A DNA stretch of 15,097 nucleotides. Source: JAAZNO01 sp964508025 (GTDB lineage: Bacteria > Chloroflexota > Anaerolineae > B4-G1 > SLSP01). The notes beneath the pieces are model-generated. The model saw only the letters and a list, made by a program, of their open reading frames with translations. It was not told where the DNA came from and searched no databases. Every line of letters begins with the position of its first letter. The first letter of the stretch is position 1. Where the stretch lies: positions 1-15,097 of the forward strand of contig CAZDSF010000084.1 of assembly GCA_964508025.1 (NCBI GenBank), in the 5' to 3' direction. Of the stretch, positions 1 to 6,627 are shown one piece after another. The position numbers and the translations under genes are program-made.

Positions 1-752
1 TCGCCCTGACCCAGCTCACAGAACACGCCCTGGCGGACTGCCTCGAAATAGTCCCAACCTTCGGCGGCGGCGCGATGTCCAATTTCCGGCTGGTAGTCTT
101 TGAAGTGGAAGTGCCAGACGCGGTCGCCGTGCCGGCGCAGCCCTTCCAGCGCATCGCCGCCGCCGAAGCGGTAATGCCCCGTGTCGAAGACGAGACCCAG
201 CAGCGCCGGATCGGTGAGCCGCAGCAGCATCTCGATTTCGGCGGGCGTCTCCACGTAGCCCGCGCAGTGATGATGGAACGCTGTGCGCAGCCCGGTTTCG
301 CGCCGCACCGCCTCGGCGACGCGGGTCGCGCCCTCGGCGAAGATTTGCCATTCCGCATCGCTCAATCCCAGCGCCGGGGTGATGCGCCCGGCGTTCTGAG
401 TGCGCGCCGGGACGCGCCCATTCTCATCCGCCAGGACGATGAAGGGCAGGTCGCCTTCCACGGCAGCCATTAGTCGGGCAATGCGCACCGCCGTCTCGCA
501 ACCGGCGGCGTGTGCGGCGGGATCCTTCAGAAAAACGGGGACGAAAGCGCCCAGCAGCGTCAACCCGCGCGTGTGCAGCGCCTCGGCCAGCGCCTTTGGC
601 TCCGTGGGCATGAAACCCCAATCGCCGAGCTCCGTACCCGCGTAACCGGTCGCCGCCATCTCATCGAGCACCTGGATGTAGCCAGGCGTCTCGCCTTCCA
701 GATCAAATTCCAGTGCGCCCCAAGAACACGGCGCGTTAGCGATACGAATCAT
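1..752 (-). CDS. iolE: IolE-like inosose dehydratase / sugar phosphate isomerase-epimerase family TIM barrel, 3' end cut by window
   Basis: The start is the ATG at 752, set by a GGAGG site at 765-761, 8 nt upstream. 250 codons are visible and no stop is reached, so the C-terminal roughly 30 to 50 residues lie outside. The translation begins MIRIANAPCSWGALEFD and has the AP-endonuclease-2 (xylose isomerase-like) TIM-barrel pattern. Visible marks are a TELG segment near residue 40, a HHH cluster at 160-162 followed by YVETPAEIE, DTGH at 190-193 followed by a GGGDA turn, and HFHFKD further on. These match the IolE family, which uses a divalent metal to dehydrate scyllo-inosose (2-keto-myo-inositol). 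Its place as last visible gene of an iol operon supports that role. The broader family also holds isomerases and epimerases (IolH, IolI, hydroxypyruvate isomerase-like), so the exact reaction is inferred. Confidence 0.8.
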   Translation of the reverse strand, partial: MIRIANAPCSWGALEFDLEGETPGYIQVLDEMAATGYAGTELGDWGFMPTEPKALAEALHTRGLTLLGAFVPVFLKDPAAHAAGCETAVRIARLMAAVEGDLPFIVLADENGRVPARTQNAGRITPALGLSDAEWQIFAEGATRVAEAVRRETGLRTAFHHHCAGYVETPAEIEMLLRLTDPALLGLVFDTGHYRFGGGDALEGLRRHGDRVWHFHFKDYQPEIGHRAAAEGWDYFEAVRQGVFCELGQG

Positions 753-782
753 CGTGGCGTCCTCCTATAGTCAAGAATTGCG

Positions 783-853
783 CGTCCAAGCGTCGAAGCG
801 TCCAAGCGCTGTGATTTCTCCCTATCTCCCTATCCCTCCAGCTCCCCCGCCCC
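783..853. repeat. Short tandem repeats filling the iolA-iolE gap
   Basis: Three octamers CGTCCAAG / CGTCGAAG / CGTCCAAG lie at 783-806. Two perfect copies of TCTCCCTA follow at 817-832, then a C-rich stretch reaches the iolA stop codon at 854. On the mRNA (minus) strand the right half is a run of G3 to G5 tracts directly after the iolA stop. I see no gene in the gap. Confidence 0.8.
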
Positions 854-2329
854 CTAGAACGCGCGCGTCCACGTTTGGAGCCAGCGTTCGACGACGACTT
901 TGGTCTGGGTGAAGAATTCGACGGCGTGCTGCCCTTGTCCGTGGAGGGCGCCGAAGAAACTCTCCTTCCACCCGCTGAAGGGGAAGAAAGCCATCGGGGC
1001 GGCGACGCCGATGTTGATGCCGATATTGCCGGCTTGCGCTTCGTAGCGGAATTTGCGCGCCGCGGCCCCGCTGACGGTGAAGATGCAGGCCATGTTGCCG
1101 TAGGCGCCGCTGTTGACCAGGGCGAGGGCGTCTTCTATCGTGGCGACGTGCAGGATAGACATCACCGGGCCGAAGATCTCGGTGTGCGCCAGCACGCTGC
1201 CCGGTACGACGCCATCCAACACGGTGGGGCGCAGGAAGTACCCGCGCTCGCAGCCGGGGATGCGCGGCTCGCGCCCGTCTACCACCAGCTCTGCGCCCTC
1301 GTCCAGGCCCGTCTGGATCAGCCCTTGAATGCGCGCTCTGCTCTGCGGGGAGATCACCGGCCCCATCTCGATGCCCGGTTCCAGGCCGTTGCCCACGGCG
1401 CGGCGCGCGGCGGCTTCTGCCAGCAGCGGCGTGAAGCGTTCGCCCGCGCCTTCGACCATGACGATGTTCGCCGCTGCCAGGCAGCGTTGCCCCGCGTTGC
1501 CGAAGACGCTATCGGTGACAATACGGGTAGTCAGTTCCGGGTCGGCATCCGGCAGGATGAGCAGTGGATTTTTGGCGCCGCCCTGCGCCTGCACGCGCTT
1601 GCCGTGCGCCGAGGCGCGGCTGTAGACGTGCCGCGCGACGGGCGTGGAGCCTACGAAGGTGATGGCGTGGATCAGCGGATGATCGAGGATGGCGTTGACC
1701 GTCTCCGGCCCGCCGTGGACGAGGTTGACCACGCCCGGCGGCAAGCCGATCTGCTCCAGCAGCCGGAAGACCTTGACCATGGTGAGGGGCGTGCGTTCGG
1801 AGGGCTTGATGATCACGGTGTTGCCGCAGGCCAGGGCATAGGGCAGGTACCAGAAGGGAATCATGCCGGGGAAGTTGAAGGGGCAGATCGAGGCGACGAC
1901 GCCGACGGGCTGCCGGATCATGTATTCATCCACGCCGTGGGCGATATCCTCGGCGAAGTCGCCCAGCAGCAGGGTGGGGATGCCGCAGGCGACCTCGACG
2001 TTCTCGATGGCGCGACGCAGCTCCCCGCGTGCGTCATCCAGCACCTTGCCGTTTTCGATGGTGATCGTCCGCGCCAGTTCCTCGAAGTGTTCTTCCAGCA
2101 GCGCCTTGAGTTTGAACAGGTATTGGACGCGCTGCACGGGGGGCGTTTGGCGCCATTCGCGGAAGGCGCGTTGAGCCGCCTCTGCCGCTTGCGCCACTTC
2201 CTCCGGCGGCGAGAGCGGCGTCTGCGCGAGCCATTCGTCCGTTGCCGGATTGCGCACCTCGCGGGATTCCGTAGCCCCGGAATGCCGCCACGCGCCGTCA
2301 ATGTAGTTTTGTAGCATCTCGTTCTGCAT
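854..2329 (-). CDS. iolA: Methylmalonate/malonate-semialdehyde dehydrogenase, CoA-acylating (MmsA/IolA)
   Basis: 491 residues, the usual family length. An ALDH-superfamily enzyme that converts malonate semialdehyde (inositol breakdown) or methylmalonate semialdehyde (valine breakdown) to acetyl- or propionyl-CoA using NAD and CoA. Visible: CPFNFP at 149-154 with the oxyanion Asn152, the cofactor segment GNTVIIKPSERTP (Lys175), VGSTP at 226-230, and catalytic Cys283 in GQRCLAAAN. QAQGGAKN near 247-254 lacks the general-base Glu of hydrolytic ALDHs, as expected for a CoA-dependent MmsA. The C-terminal FSGWKESFFGALHGQG followed by AVEFFTQTK is an MmsA signature. The start at 2329 is preferred over an in-frame ATG at 2356 because GGAGG at 2339-2335 sits 5 nt upstream of it and the family begins near here. 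It follows the transaldolase-like gene and precedes iolE. Confidence 0.93.
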   Translation of the reverse strand: MQNEMLQNYIDGAWRHSGATESREVRNPATDEWLAQTPLSPPEEVAQAAEAAQRAFREWRQTPPVQRVQYLFKLKALLEEHFEELARTITIENGKVLDDARGELRRAIENVEVACGIPTLLLGDFAEDIAHGVDEYMIRQPVGVVASICPFNFPGMIPFWYLPYALACGNTVIIKPSERTPLTMVKVFRLLEQIGLPPGVVNLVHGGPETVNAILDHPLIHAITFVGSTPVARHVYSRASAHGKRVQAQGGAKNPLLILPDADPELTTRIVTDSVFGNAGQRCLAAANIVMVEGAGERFTPLLAEAAARRAVGNGLEPGIEMGPVISPQSRARIQGLIQTGLDEGAELVVDGREPRIPGCERGYFLRPTVLDGVVPGSVLAHTEIFGPVMSILHVATIEDALALVNSGAYGNMACIFTVSGAAARKFRYEAQAGNIGINIGVAAPMAFFPFSGWKESFFGALHGQGQHAVEFFTQTKVVVERWLQTWTRAF

Positions 2330-2334
2330 TGTTG

Positions 2335-2339
2335 CCTCC
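2335..2339 (-). promoter_or_regulatory. Ribosome binding site that fixes the iolA start
   Basis: GGAGG on the minus strand, 5 nt before ATG 2329. The same GGAGG-N5-ATG arrangement precedes the transaldolase-like gene (3504-3500), iolD (5554-5550) and iolB (6547-6543). The alternative iolA ATG at 2356 would lie inside the heptamer repeat and has no such site. Confidence 0.8.
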
Positions 2340-2343
2340 AGTA

Positions 2344-2397
2344 AGTCACAAGTCACAAGTCACAACCCCATCTCCCCATCACCCCATCTCCCCATCC
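2344..2397. repeat. Heptamer and octamer tandem repeats in the transaldolase-iolA gap
   Basis: AGTCACA is repeated three times perfectly (2344-2364). After one base come four octamers CCCCATCT, CCCCATCA, CCCCATCT and CCCCATCC (2366-2397). On the mRNA strand the octamers read as four G4 tracts separated by 4-nt loops, starting 17 nt after the transaldolase stop codon. No gene is seen in this gap. Confidence 0.9.
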
Positions 2398-2414
2398 CCC
2401 CGCGCCCGCTTGCT

Positions 2415-3494
2415 TCAGCCGGGATTCGGCAGCATGAAGTCGCGGATGAGGGCGAGCAGATCGCGGTAGGCGCCGATGAAGGAGCGCAGCGTGCGCACCG
2501 TCGGGCCGTAGGCGTCGAATTCGACGGGCGTGAGGCCATCGGCGTCGTAAGCGCGGCGAAAATCGGCGAAGCTCGCGTAGAGCGCGGCAACGATCTCCGG
2601 CGGGACCGGGTTCTGGAAGCGCGGCTTGACTTCGATGGCGGAGGCGTTGAACTTACGCTGCCATTCGTAGGGGATGGTGAGGACGATGTCGCCGCCGATG
2701 AGCTCCGACCAGTGCAGGTGATGGCGATAGGCCGCGCCCAGCAGCCGGGTGCGGTAGCCGCGTTCCTGGTAGAGGGCGTAGGCTTTCTTGAGGCAGGCGA
2801 TGCCCGCCCAATCGGGATAGCCCGGTGGGACGAGGATGCCCTCGCGTTGTTCCTGCACGTGCAGCCAATCATCCAGGCGCCCAATCATCAGCGTGCAGAC
2901 GGGGCGCATGTCGGCGATGGGCTGCCCGGCGGCGGCGCGACGTTCCAGACCCCGTTCCACCGCCTCGGCGACGGCGAGCGCCTGCGGCACGGTGAAGCAC
3001 ACGGTGGCGTTGATGTTGACGCCGTGTGCGGTCGCTTCCTCGATGGCGGCGACGCCGGCCTGGGTCACGGGGATTTTCACCTGCATGTTCGGCGCCAGCT
3101 CGTGAAAGTGGAGCGCTTGCGCGGCGATGGCTTCGGTGTTGCGATAGAAGACGGGATTGGTCTGAATTGAGAGCCGCCCCTTGAGTCCGCGCTCGCGCTC
3201 GAAGACGGGGAGTAGCAACCTGGCTCCGTGCGCGGCCATCTCTTCGACCAGCCGCCAGGTGAGTTCCTCTTCGGGCCAGGTGGGGTAGTCGTCAATGAGT
3301 TGGTGGATGCGCTCCTGCCACAGGTGCATTTCCTTTTTCAGGACGCCTAACACGATGGCGGGATTGGTTGTGGCGCCCACCGCACCGCGCTCGATAGCGT
3401 AGCTCAACTCCTCCACGGAGCAAGAATCGTTCCAATAATCGGTGGGCGTCGTCGCTGCCATCTCGTGCAGCGGGCCGTTGAAGGTCTGGTTCAT
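2415..3494 (-). CDS. Transaldolase-family protein (class I Schiff-base aldolase fold), inositol-operon type
   Basis: 359 residues. Transaldolases move a dihydroxyacetone unit through a lysine Schiff base. Visible: WNDS with Asp23, GATTNPAIV at 40-48, the probable Schiff-base lysine Lys140 in VKIPVT, and NINATVCFT at 160-168. IGRLDDW (Arg206) and LLGAAYRHH (Arg257) correspond by eye to the two phosphate-binding arginines of TalB. Where TalB has the water-activating Glu96, this protein appears to have GLKGRLSIQ, that is Gly103, so the proton relay may differ. The start at 3494 has GGAGG 5 nt upstream. It sits between iolD and iolA, an uncommon place for a pentose-phosphate enzyme. It could recycle sugar phosphates, or replace the missing IolJ aldolase that splits the inositol-derived sugar acid phosphate. 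The second idea is inference. Confidence 0.85.
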   Translation of the reverse strand: MNQTFNGPLHEMAATTPTDYWNDSCSVEELSYAIERGAVGATTNPAIVLGVLKKEMHLWQERIHQLIDDYPTWPEEELTWRLVEEMAAHGARLLLPVFERERGLKGRLSIQTNPVFYRNTEAIAAQALHFHELAPNMQVKIPVTQAGVAAIEEATAHGVNINATVCFTVPQALAVAEAVERGLERRAAAGQPIADMRPVCTLMIGRLDDWLHVQEQREGILVPPGYPDWAGIACLKKAYALYQERGYRTRLLGAAYRHHLHWSELIGGDIVLTIPYEWQRKFNASAIEVKPRFQNPVPPEIVAALYASFADFRRAYDADGLTPVEFDAYGPTVRTLRSFIGAYRDLLALIRDFMLPNPG

Positions 3495-3508
3495 GGTGTC
3501 CTCCTTTC

Positions 3509-3666
3509 AGCGCATGAGCGTATCAGCGTAATAGCGTAATAGCGTAATAGCGTATTAGCATAGGAGCGCATGAGCGTAGTAGCGAGTTGGTGATGAGTGC
3601 ATCGGTCGTTGGTCGTTGATCGTCGGTCATGCTTCATCCTTCCGCCTTCTGCCTTCATCCTTCCCC
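3509..3666. repeat. Three consecutive tandem-repeat tracts in the iolD-transaldolase gap
   Basis: Ten octamers in strict register, consensus AGCGTAAT (three perfect copies at 3525-3548), run from 3509 to 3588. Four heptamers of GGTCGTT type run from 3604 to 3631, and five heptamers of CTTCATC type from 3632 to 3666. The last tract overlaps the iolD stop codon (3655-3657), so the final iolD codons are written in repeat sequence. Apart from the transaldolase ribosome binding site at 3500-3504, the gap holds nothing else I can recognise. Confidence 0.9.
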
Positions 3667-5544
3667 AAAGAAGTAGCGCTCGCGGGCGCGTTGTGTCTCC
3701 CACTGCTGGCGGGCGGCTTGCACCGAGGGCATCTCACTGACCTCGGCGACGGGCACATCCCACCAGCTCTCGTAGCCGGGGACGCTTTCGTAGCGGTCGT
3801 TGCGGATGACGATGACGGTGGTGCGCGTAGCAGCGCGCGCGGCGGCGATGGCGGCGACGTAATCCTCATAGGTGACGCATTCGATCACATCCGCGCCGAG
3901 GCTGCGAGCATTGGCGGCGAAGTCAATGGCGAGCGGCGTCGCTGCATCGCCCGCTGCATCGCCGACCAGCACGCCCTCCTGCGGATGGATGAAGCGCGTA
4001 CCGAAGCCCTCTTGTCCCATGGAGCGGCTCAGCGCGCCGATGCTCTTGAAGCCGCCATTGTCCCAAAGGATGATGATGAGTTTGAGGCCCTCCTGTACGG
4101 CAGTCGCCAGATCGGAGGAGAGCATGAGGTAGCTGCCGTCGCCCACGATGACGGTGACTTCACGCTCCGGCGCCGCGAGCTTCACACCCAGCCCGCCCGC
4201 GATCTCGTAGCCCATGCAGGAGTAGCCGTATTCCAGGTGGAATTGTTTGGGATGACGGGCGCGCCAGAGCTTGTGCAGGTCGCCGGGCATGCTGCCCGCC
4301 GCGTTGACCAGGATGCCGTCGGGGTCGCCGTGCGTATCCAGCGCGCCGATGAGCTCGCCCTGACTGGGCAGCGGCGTGTGACGGATGGCGTAGATGCGGT
4401 CAACCTCGGCTTCCCAGGCATCATGCAGGGCCATGGCCTCCGTGCGGTAGGCTTTGTCCACATGATAGCCTTCCAGCAGCGTCAGCAGCTCTTCCAACGT
4501 GACGCGAGCATCGCCCACCAGCGGCAGGGCGTGGTGCTTGTGGGCGTCGAATTCCGCCACGTTGATATTGATGAAATGCACGTCCGGGTGTTGGAAGGCG
4601 GTCTTCGAGGCGGTGGTGAAGTCGCTGTAGCGCGTACCGATGCCGATGATCAGATCGGCGTCGCGCGCCAGCCGGTTGGCGGCGAGCGTACCCGTCGCGC
4701 CGATGCCGCCCAGGGCCAGGGGATGATCGTAGCGCAGGCTGCCCTTCCCTGCCATCGTCTCGCCCACAGGGATGCCCGTCGCCTCGACAAAGCGGCGCAG
4801 CGTCTCCGTGGCTTCGGCATAGATGACGCCGCCGCCCGCCACGATGAGGGGGCGCCGGCTGGCGCGGATGCGGGCAGCGGCTGCGTGCAACGCGCTCACG
4901 TCGGGGCGGTTGCGGGGAACGCGCCACACCCGTTTTTGAAAGAAGGCCGTGGGATAAGCGTAAGCCTCGGCTTGAACATCCTGCGGCAGGGCGAGCGTCA
5001 CGGCGCCCGTTTCGGCGGGGCTGGTGAGCACGCGCAGCGCCTCCGGCAGCGAGGTGAGCAGCTGTTCTGGGCGGCTGATGCGATCCCAGTAGCGGCTTAC
5101 CGGCTTGAAGCAGTCGTTTACGGAGATGTCCTGCGTCTGCCCGGATTCGAGCTGCTGCAAAACGGGCGCTACGTTGCGGCGGGCAAAACTATCGCCGGGC
5201 AGCAGCAGCACCGGCAGCCGGTTGATGGTCGCCGTTGCCGCGCCCGTGATCATGTTCGTTGCGCCGGGACCGATGGAGGAGGTACAGACCAGGGTTTGCA
5301 GGCGATTCTTCATCTTGGCATAGGCGGCGGCGGCATGGACCATCGCCTGCTCGTTGCGGGCTTGATAGTAGCGGAACTCCGGCATCTGCTGGAGCGCCTG
5401 CCCGATTCCGCCGATGTTGCCGTGCCCGAAAATGCCAAAGCAGCCGGCAAAAAACGGTTGTTCGATGCCATCGCGTTCCACAAATTGCGCCTTGAGAAAC
5501 GCGATCAATGCCTGAGCCATCGTAAGTCGAATCATCTGGGTCAT
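3655..5544 (-). CDS. iolD: 3D-(3,5/4)-trihydroxycyclohexane-1,2-dione acylhydrolase (IolD), ThDP-dependent
   Basis: 629 residues, close to the family length. IolD is a thiamine-diphosphate enzyme that hydrolytically opens the inositol-derived cyclohexanedione ring to 5-deoxyglucuronate. Three ThDP-enzyme domains are visible. The N-terminal Pyr domain holds GNIGGIGQAL and the activating Glu65 in ARNEQAMVHAA. A central domain has LIVAGGGVIYAEA near 233-245. The C-terminal PP domain holds EYGYSCMGYEIAGG near 438-451 and the ThDP/metal motif from GDGSYLM at 468-474 to Asn496 in LWDNGG. The start ATG at 5544 is supported by GGAGG 5 nt upstream; a second in-frame ATG lies three codons on. It is preceded by iolB and followed by the transaldolase-like gene. 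The last codons (GEG-stop) lie inside a CTTCATC-type heptamer tract, so the extreme C-terminus may vary between strains. Confidence 0.95.
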   Translation of the reverse strand: MTQMIRLTMAQALIAFLKAQFVERDGIEQPFFAGCFGIFGHGNIGGIGQALQQMPEFRYYQARNEQAMVHAAAAYAKMKNRLQTLVCTSSIGPGATNMITGAATATINRLPVLLLPGDSFARRNVAPVLQQLESGQTQDISVNDCFKPVSRYWDRISRPEQLLTSLPEALRVLTSPAETGAVTLALPQDVQAEAYAYPTAFFQKRVWRVPRNRPDVSALHAAAARIRASRRPLIVAGGGVIYAEATETLRRFVEATGIPVGETMAGKGSLRYDHPLALGGIGATGTLAANRLARDADLIIGIGTRYSDFTTASKTAFQHPDVHFININVAEFDAHKHHALPLVGDARVTLEELLTLLEGYHVDKAYRTEAMALHDAWEAEVDRIYAIRHTPLPSQGELIGALDTHGDPDGILVNAAGSMPGDLHKLWRARHPKQFHLEYGYSCMGYEIAGGLGVKLAAPEREVTVIVGDGSYLMLSSDLATAVQEGLKLIIILWDNGGFKSIGALSRSMGQEGFGTRFIHPQEGVLVGDAAGDAATPLAIDFAANARSLGADVIECVTYEDYVAAIAAARAATRTTVIVIRNDRYESVPGYESWWDVPVAEVSEMPSVQAARQQWETQRARERYFFGEG

Positions 5545-5568
5545 GTGCGCCTCCGAATGTGAGTCACG

Positions 5569-5657
5569 AGTTGAGAGTTGAGAGTTGGGAGTTGCGCGTT
5601 GTCGCTTCTCCCCATTACCCCATCACCCCATCACCCCATCTCCCTATTTCCCCATCT
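5569..5657. repeat. Heptamer and octamer tandem repeats in the iolB-iolD gap, invading the end of iolB
   Basis: Five heptamers of AGTTGAG type run from 5569 to 5603. Six octamers of CCCCATCA/T type run from 5610 to 5657. The fifth octamer contains the iolB stop codon (5644-5646), so the last residues of iolB (EMGK) are encoded by the repeat. On the mRNA strand this is a series of G3/G4 tracts with short loops. The same octamer family occurs at 2366-2397. Confidence 0.9.
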
Positions 5658-6537
5658 CCGCCGCGCGCGGATCAGGGTCGCCGTAGGTCGCTTTCACCCA
5701 GGCGTAGGCGGGATCATCATAGCTGGCAAGGCTCTGGGCGCTGCCGGCGAGGATGTTGAGGTAGTAGGTGGTGTAGCCCACGGGACTGGCAACGGGATGG
5801 TAGCCTTCTGGCACCAGGACGACGTCGTTGTGCCGCGCTACGACGGCGGCATCAATGGGATAGCCTGCCTGTTGCAGCGGCGAGGTAGGCCCCGTGTAGA
5901 TGCGTTGGAGCGCGTAGCCTTCGGGGCGATCCAGCCGGTAGTAGTAGATTTCGTCGAGATCGGCTTCGAGCAACTGCCCCGCTGCATCCGTGCGATGAGC
6001 ATCGTGTTTGTGCGGCGGATAGCTCGACCAGTTCCCGCCCGGCGTGAAAGCTTCGACCACGACGAGGTGCTCACACGGGAACCCTGGCGGGATGATGGTG
6101 TGGATTCTGCGGGTCGCCTGACCGCCGCCGCGAATCTCGACGGTCACATCGGCGGGGGTGACGAGCTGCGGCGCGTAGCCGCCGGTAGCCGGCGTCCAGG
6201 CGAGCGCGAACTCGGCGTCGCTTGCAGCGGTCACAGTGAAGGGCGTGGAGGGGGGCAGATAGAGCGCGGTGGGCAATCCGCTGAAGACGCTGGCGCGTTC
6301 TCCCAGCCTTTGCCAGCTGCCGCGCGCGGAGTCCACATCCAGGCTGCCGCTCAGTATCACCAGCGCCAGCTCGTGCGCGCCGGTATCGAAGCGCCGGCTG
6401 TGGCCTCCCGCCAAGCGCCGCGCCTGGAAGTGAATCGTCTCCCAGCCCGCGTCTTCGGGCCGCACTTCCACAATTACATCGGGGTCTGTGCTGTTGCCCG
6501 GATGGATGATCAGATTTTCAGCAGTATATTGACGCAT
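5644..6537 (-). CDS. iolB: 5-deoxy-glucuronate isomerase (IolB), bicupin
   Basis: 297 residues. IolB isomerises 5-deoxy-D-glucuronate to 5-dehydro-2-deoxy-D-gluconate, the step after IolD in myo-inositol breakdown. The family hallmark FTPGGNWSSYPPHKHDAH is at 164-181. His176 and His178, together with Glu196 in LDEIYYYR and His247 in PEGYHPV, form the expected cupin metal site. The start ATG at 6537 has GGAGG 5 nt upstream. The gene follows lacI after a 90-nt gap that contains a large inverted repeat, and precedes iolD by 99 nt. The C-terminal EMGK is encoded by the octamer tract beyond the conserved domain, which looks like a stop codon replaced by repeat spread. Confidence 0.95.
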   Translation of the reverse strand: MRQYTAENLIIHPGNSTDPDVIVEVRPEDAGWETIHFQARRLAGGHSRRFDTGAHELALVILSGSLDVDSARGSWQRLGERASVFSGLPTALYLPPSTPFTVTAASDAEFALAWTPATGGYAPQLVTPADVTVEIRGGGQATRRIHTIIPPGFPCEHLVVVEAFTPGGNWSSYPPHKHDAHRTDAAGQLLEADLDEIYYYRLDRPEGYALQRIYTGPTSPLQQAGYPIDAAVVARHNDVVLVPEGYHPVASPVGYTTYYLNILAGSAQSLASYDDPAYAWVKATYGDPDPRAAEMGK

Positions 6538-6574
6538 GGGTACCTCCCTTGAGAATAAGACAGGTTTGTGTAAG

Positions 6575-6608
6575 GCGCTTTAGCGCTGTCAACACCGCGC
6601 TAAAGCGC
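6575..6608. promoter_or_regulatory. Perfect 12-bp inverted repeat between lacI and iolB (operator or hairpin)
   Basis: Arms GCGCTTTAGCGC (6575-6586) and GCGCTAAAGCGC (6597-6608) are exact reverse complements around a 10-nt loop. On the minus strand the loop and arm border read TTGACA (6592-6587), a consensus -35 box, but the -10 region at the right distance (ACAAAC) is poor. It could be a regulator site over a weak iolB promoter, an mRNA-stabilising hairpin, or a weak terminator after lacI. No U-tract follows, so a simple intrinsic terminator is less likely. Confidence 0.6.
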
Positions 6609-6627
6609 ATCACTACGAACATGGCTG

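Noticed and set aside
875..2314. Long open frame on the plus strand opposite iolA
   Set aside because: It is exactly antisense to a strongly supported gene, has no recognisable motif and an R/D/V/G-rich composition. GC-rich codon use on the minus strand produces such open shadows.
2327..2356. Upstream in-frame ATG at 2356 as the iolA start
   Set aside because: It lies in the AGTCACA repeat, lacks a ribosome site, and would add nine residues before the normal family start at 2329.
2360..2884. 174-codon minus-strand frame overlapping the transaldolase-like gene
   Set aside because: An out-of-frame shadow rich in S/R/P, with a C-terminus that is translated octamer repeat.
3491..3703. 70-codon minus-strand frame reading through the AGCGTAAT repeats
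   Set aside because: Its sequence is only translated repeat plus the end of iolD. There is no independent start signal or conserved feature.
3616..5562. 648-codon open frame on the plus strand opposite iolD
   Set aside because: Antisense shadow of iolD. It starts within the repeat tract, has no family signature and no ribosome binding site seen.
2344..5657. CRISPR-like array
   Set aside because: The units are 7 to 8 bp, directly adjacent and without spacers, and no cas gene is present.
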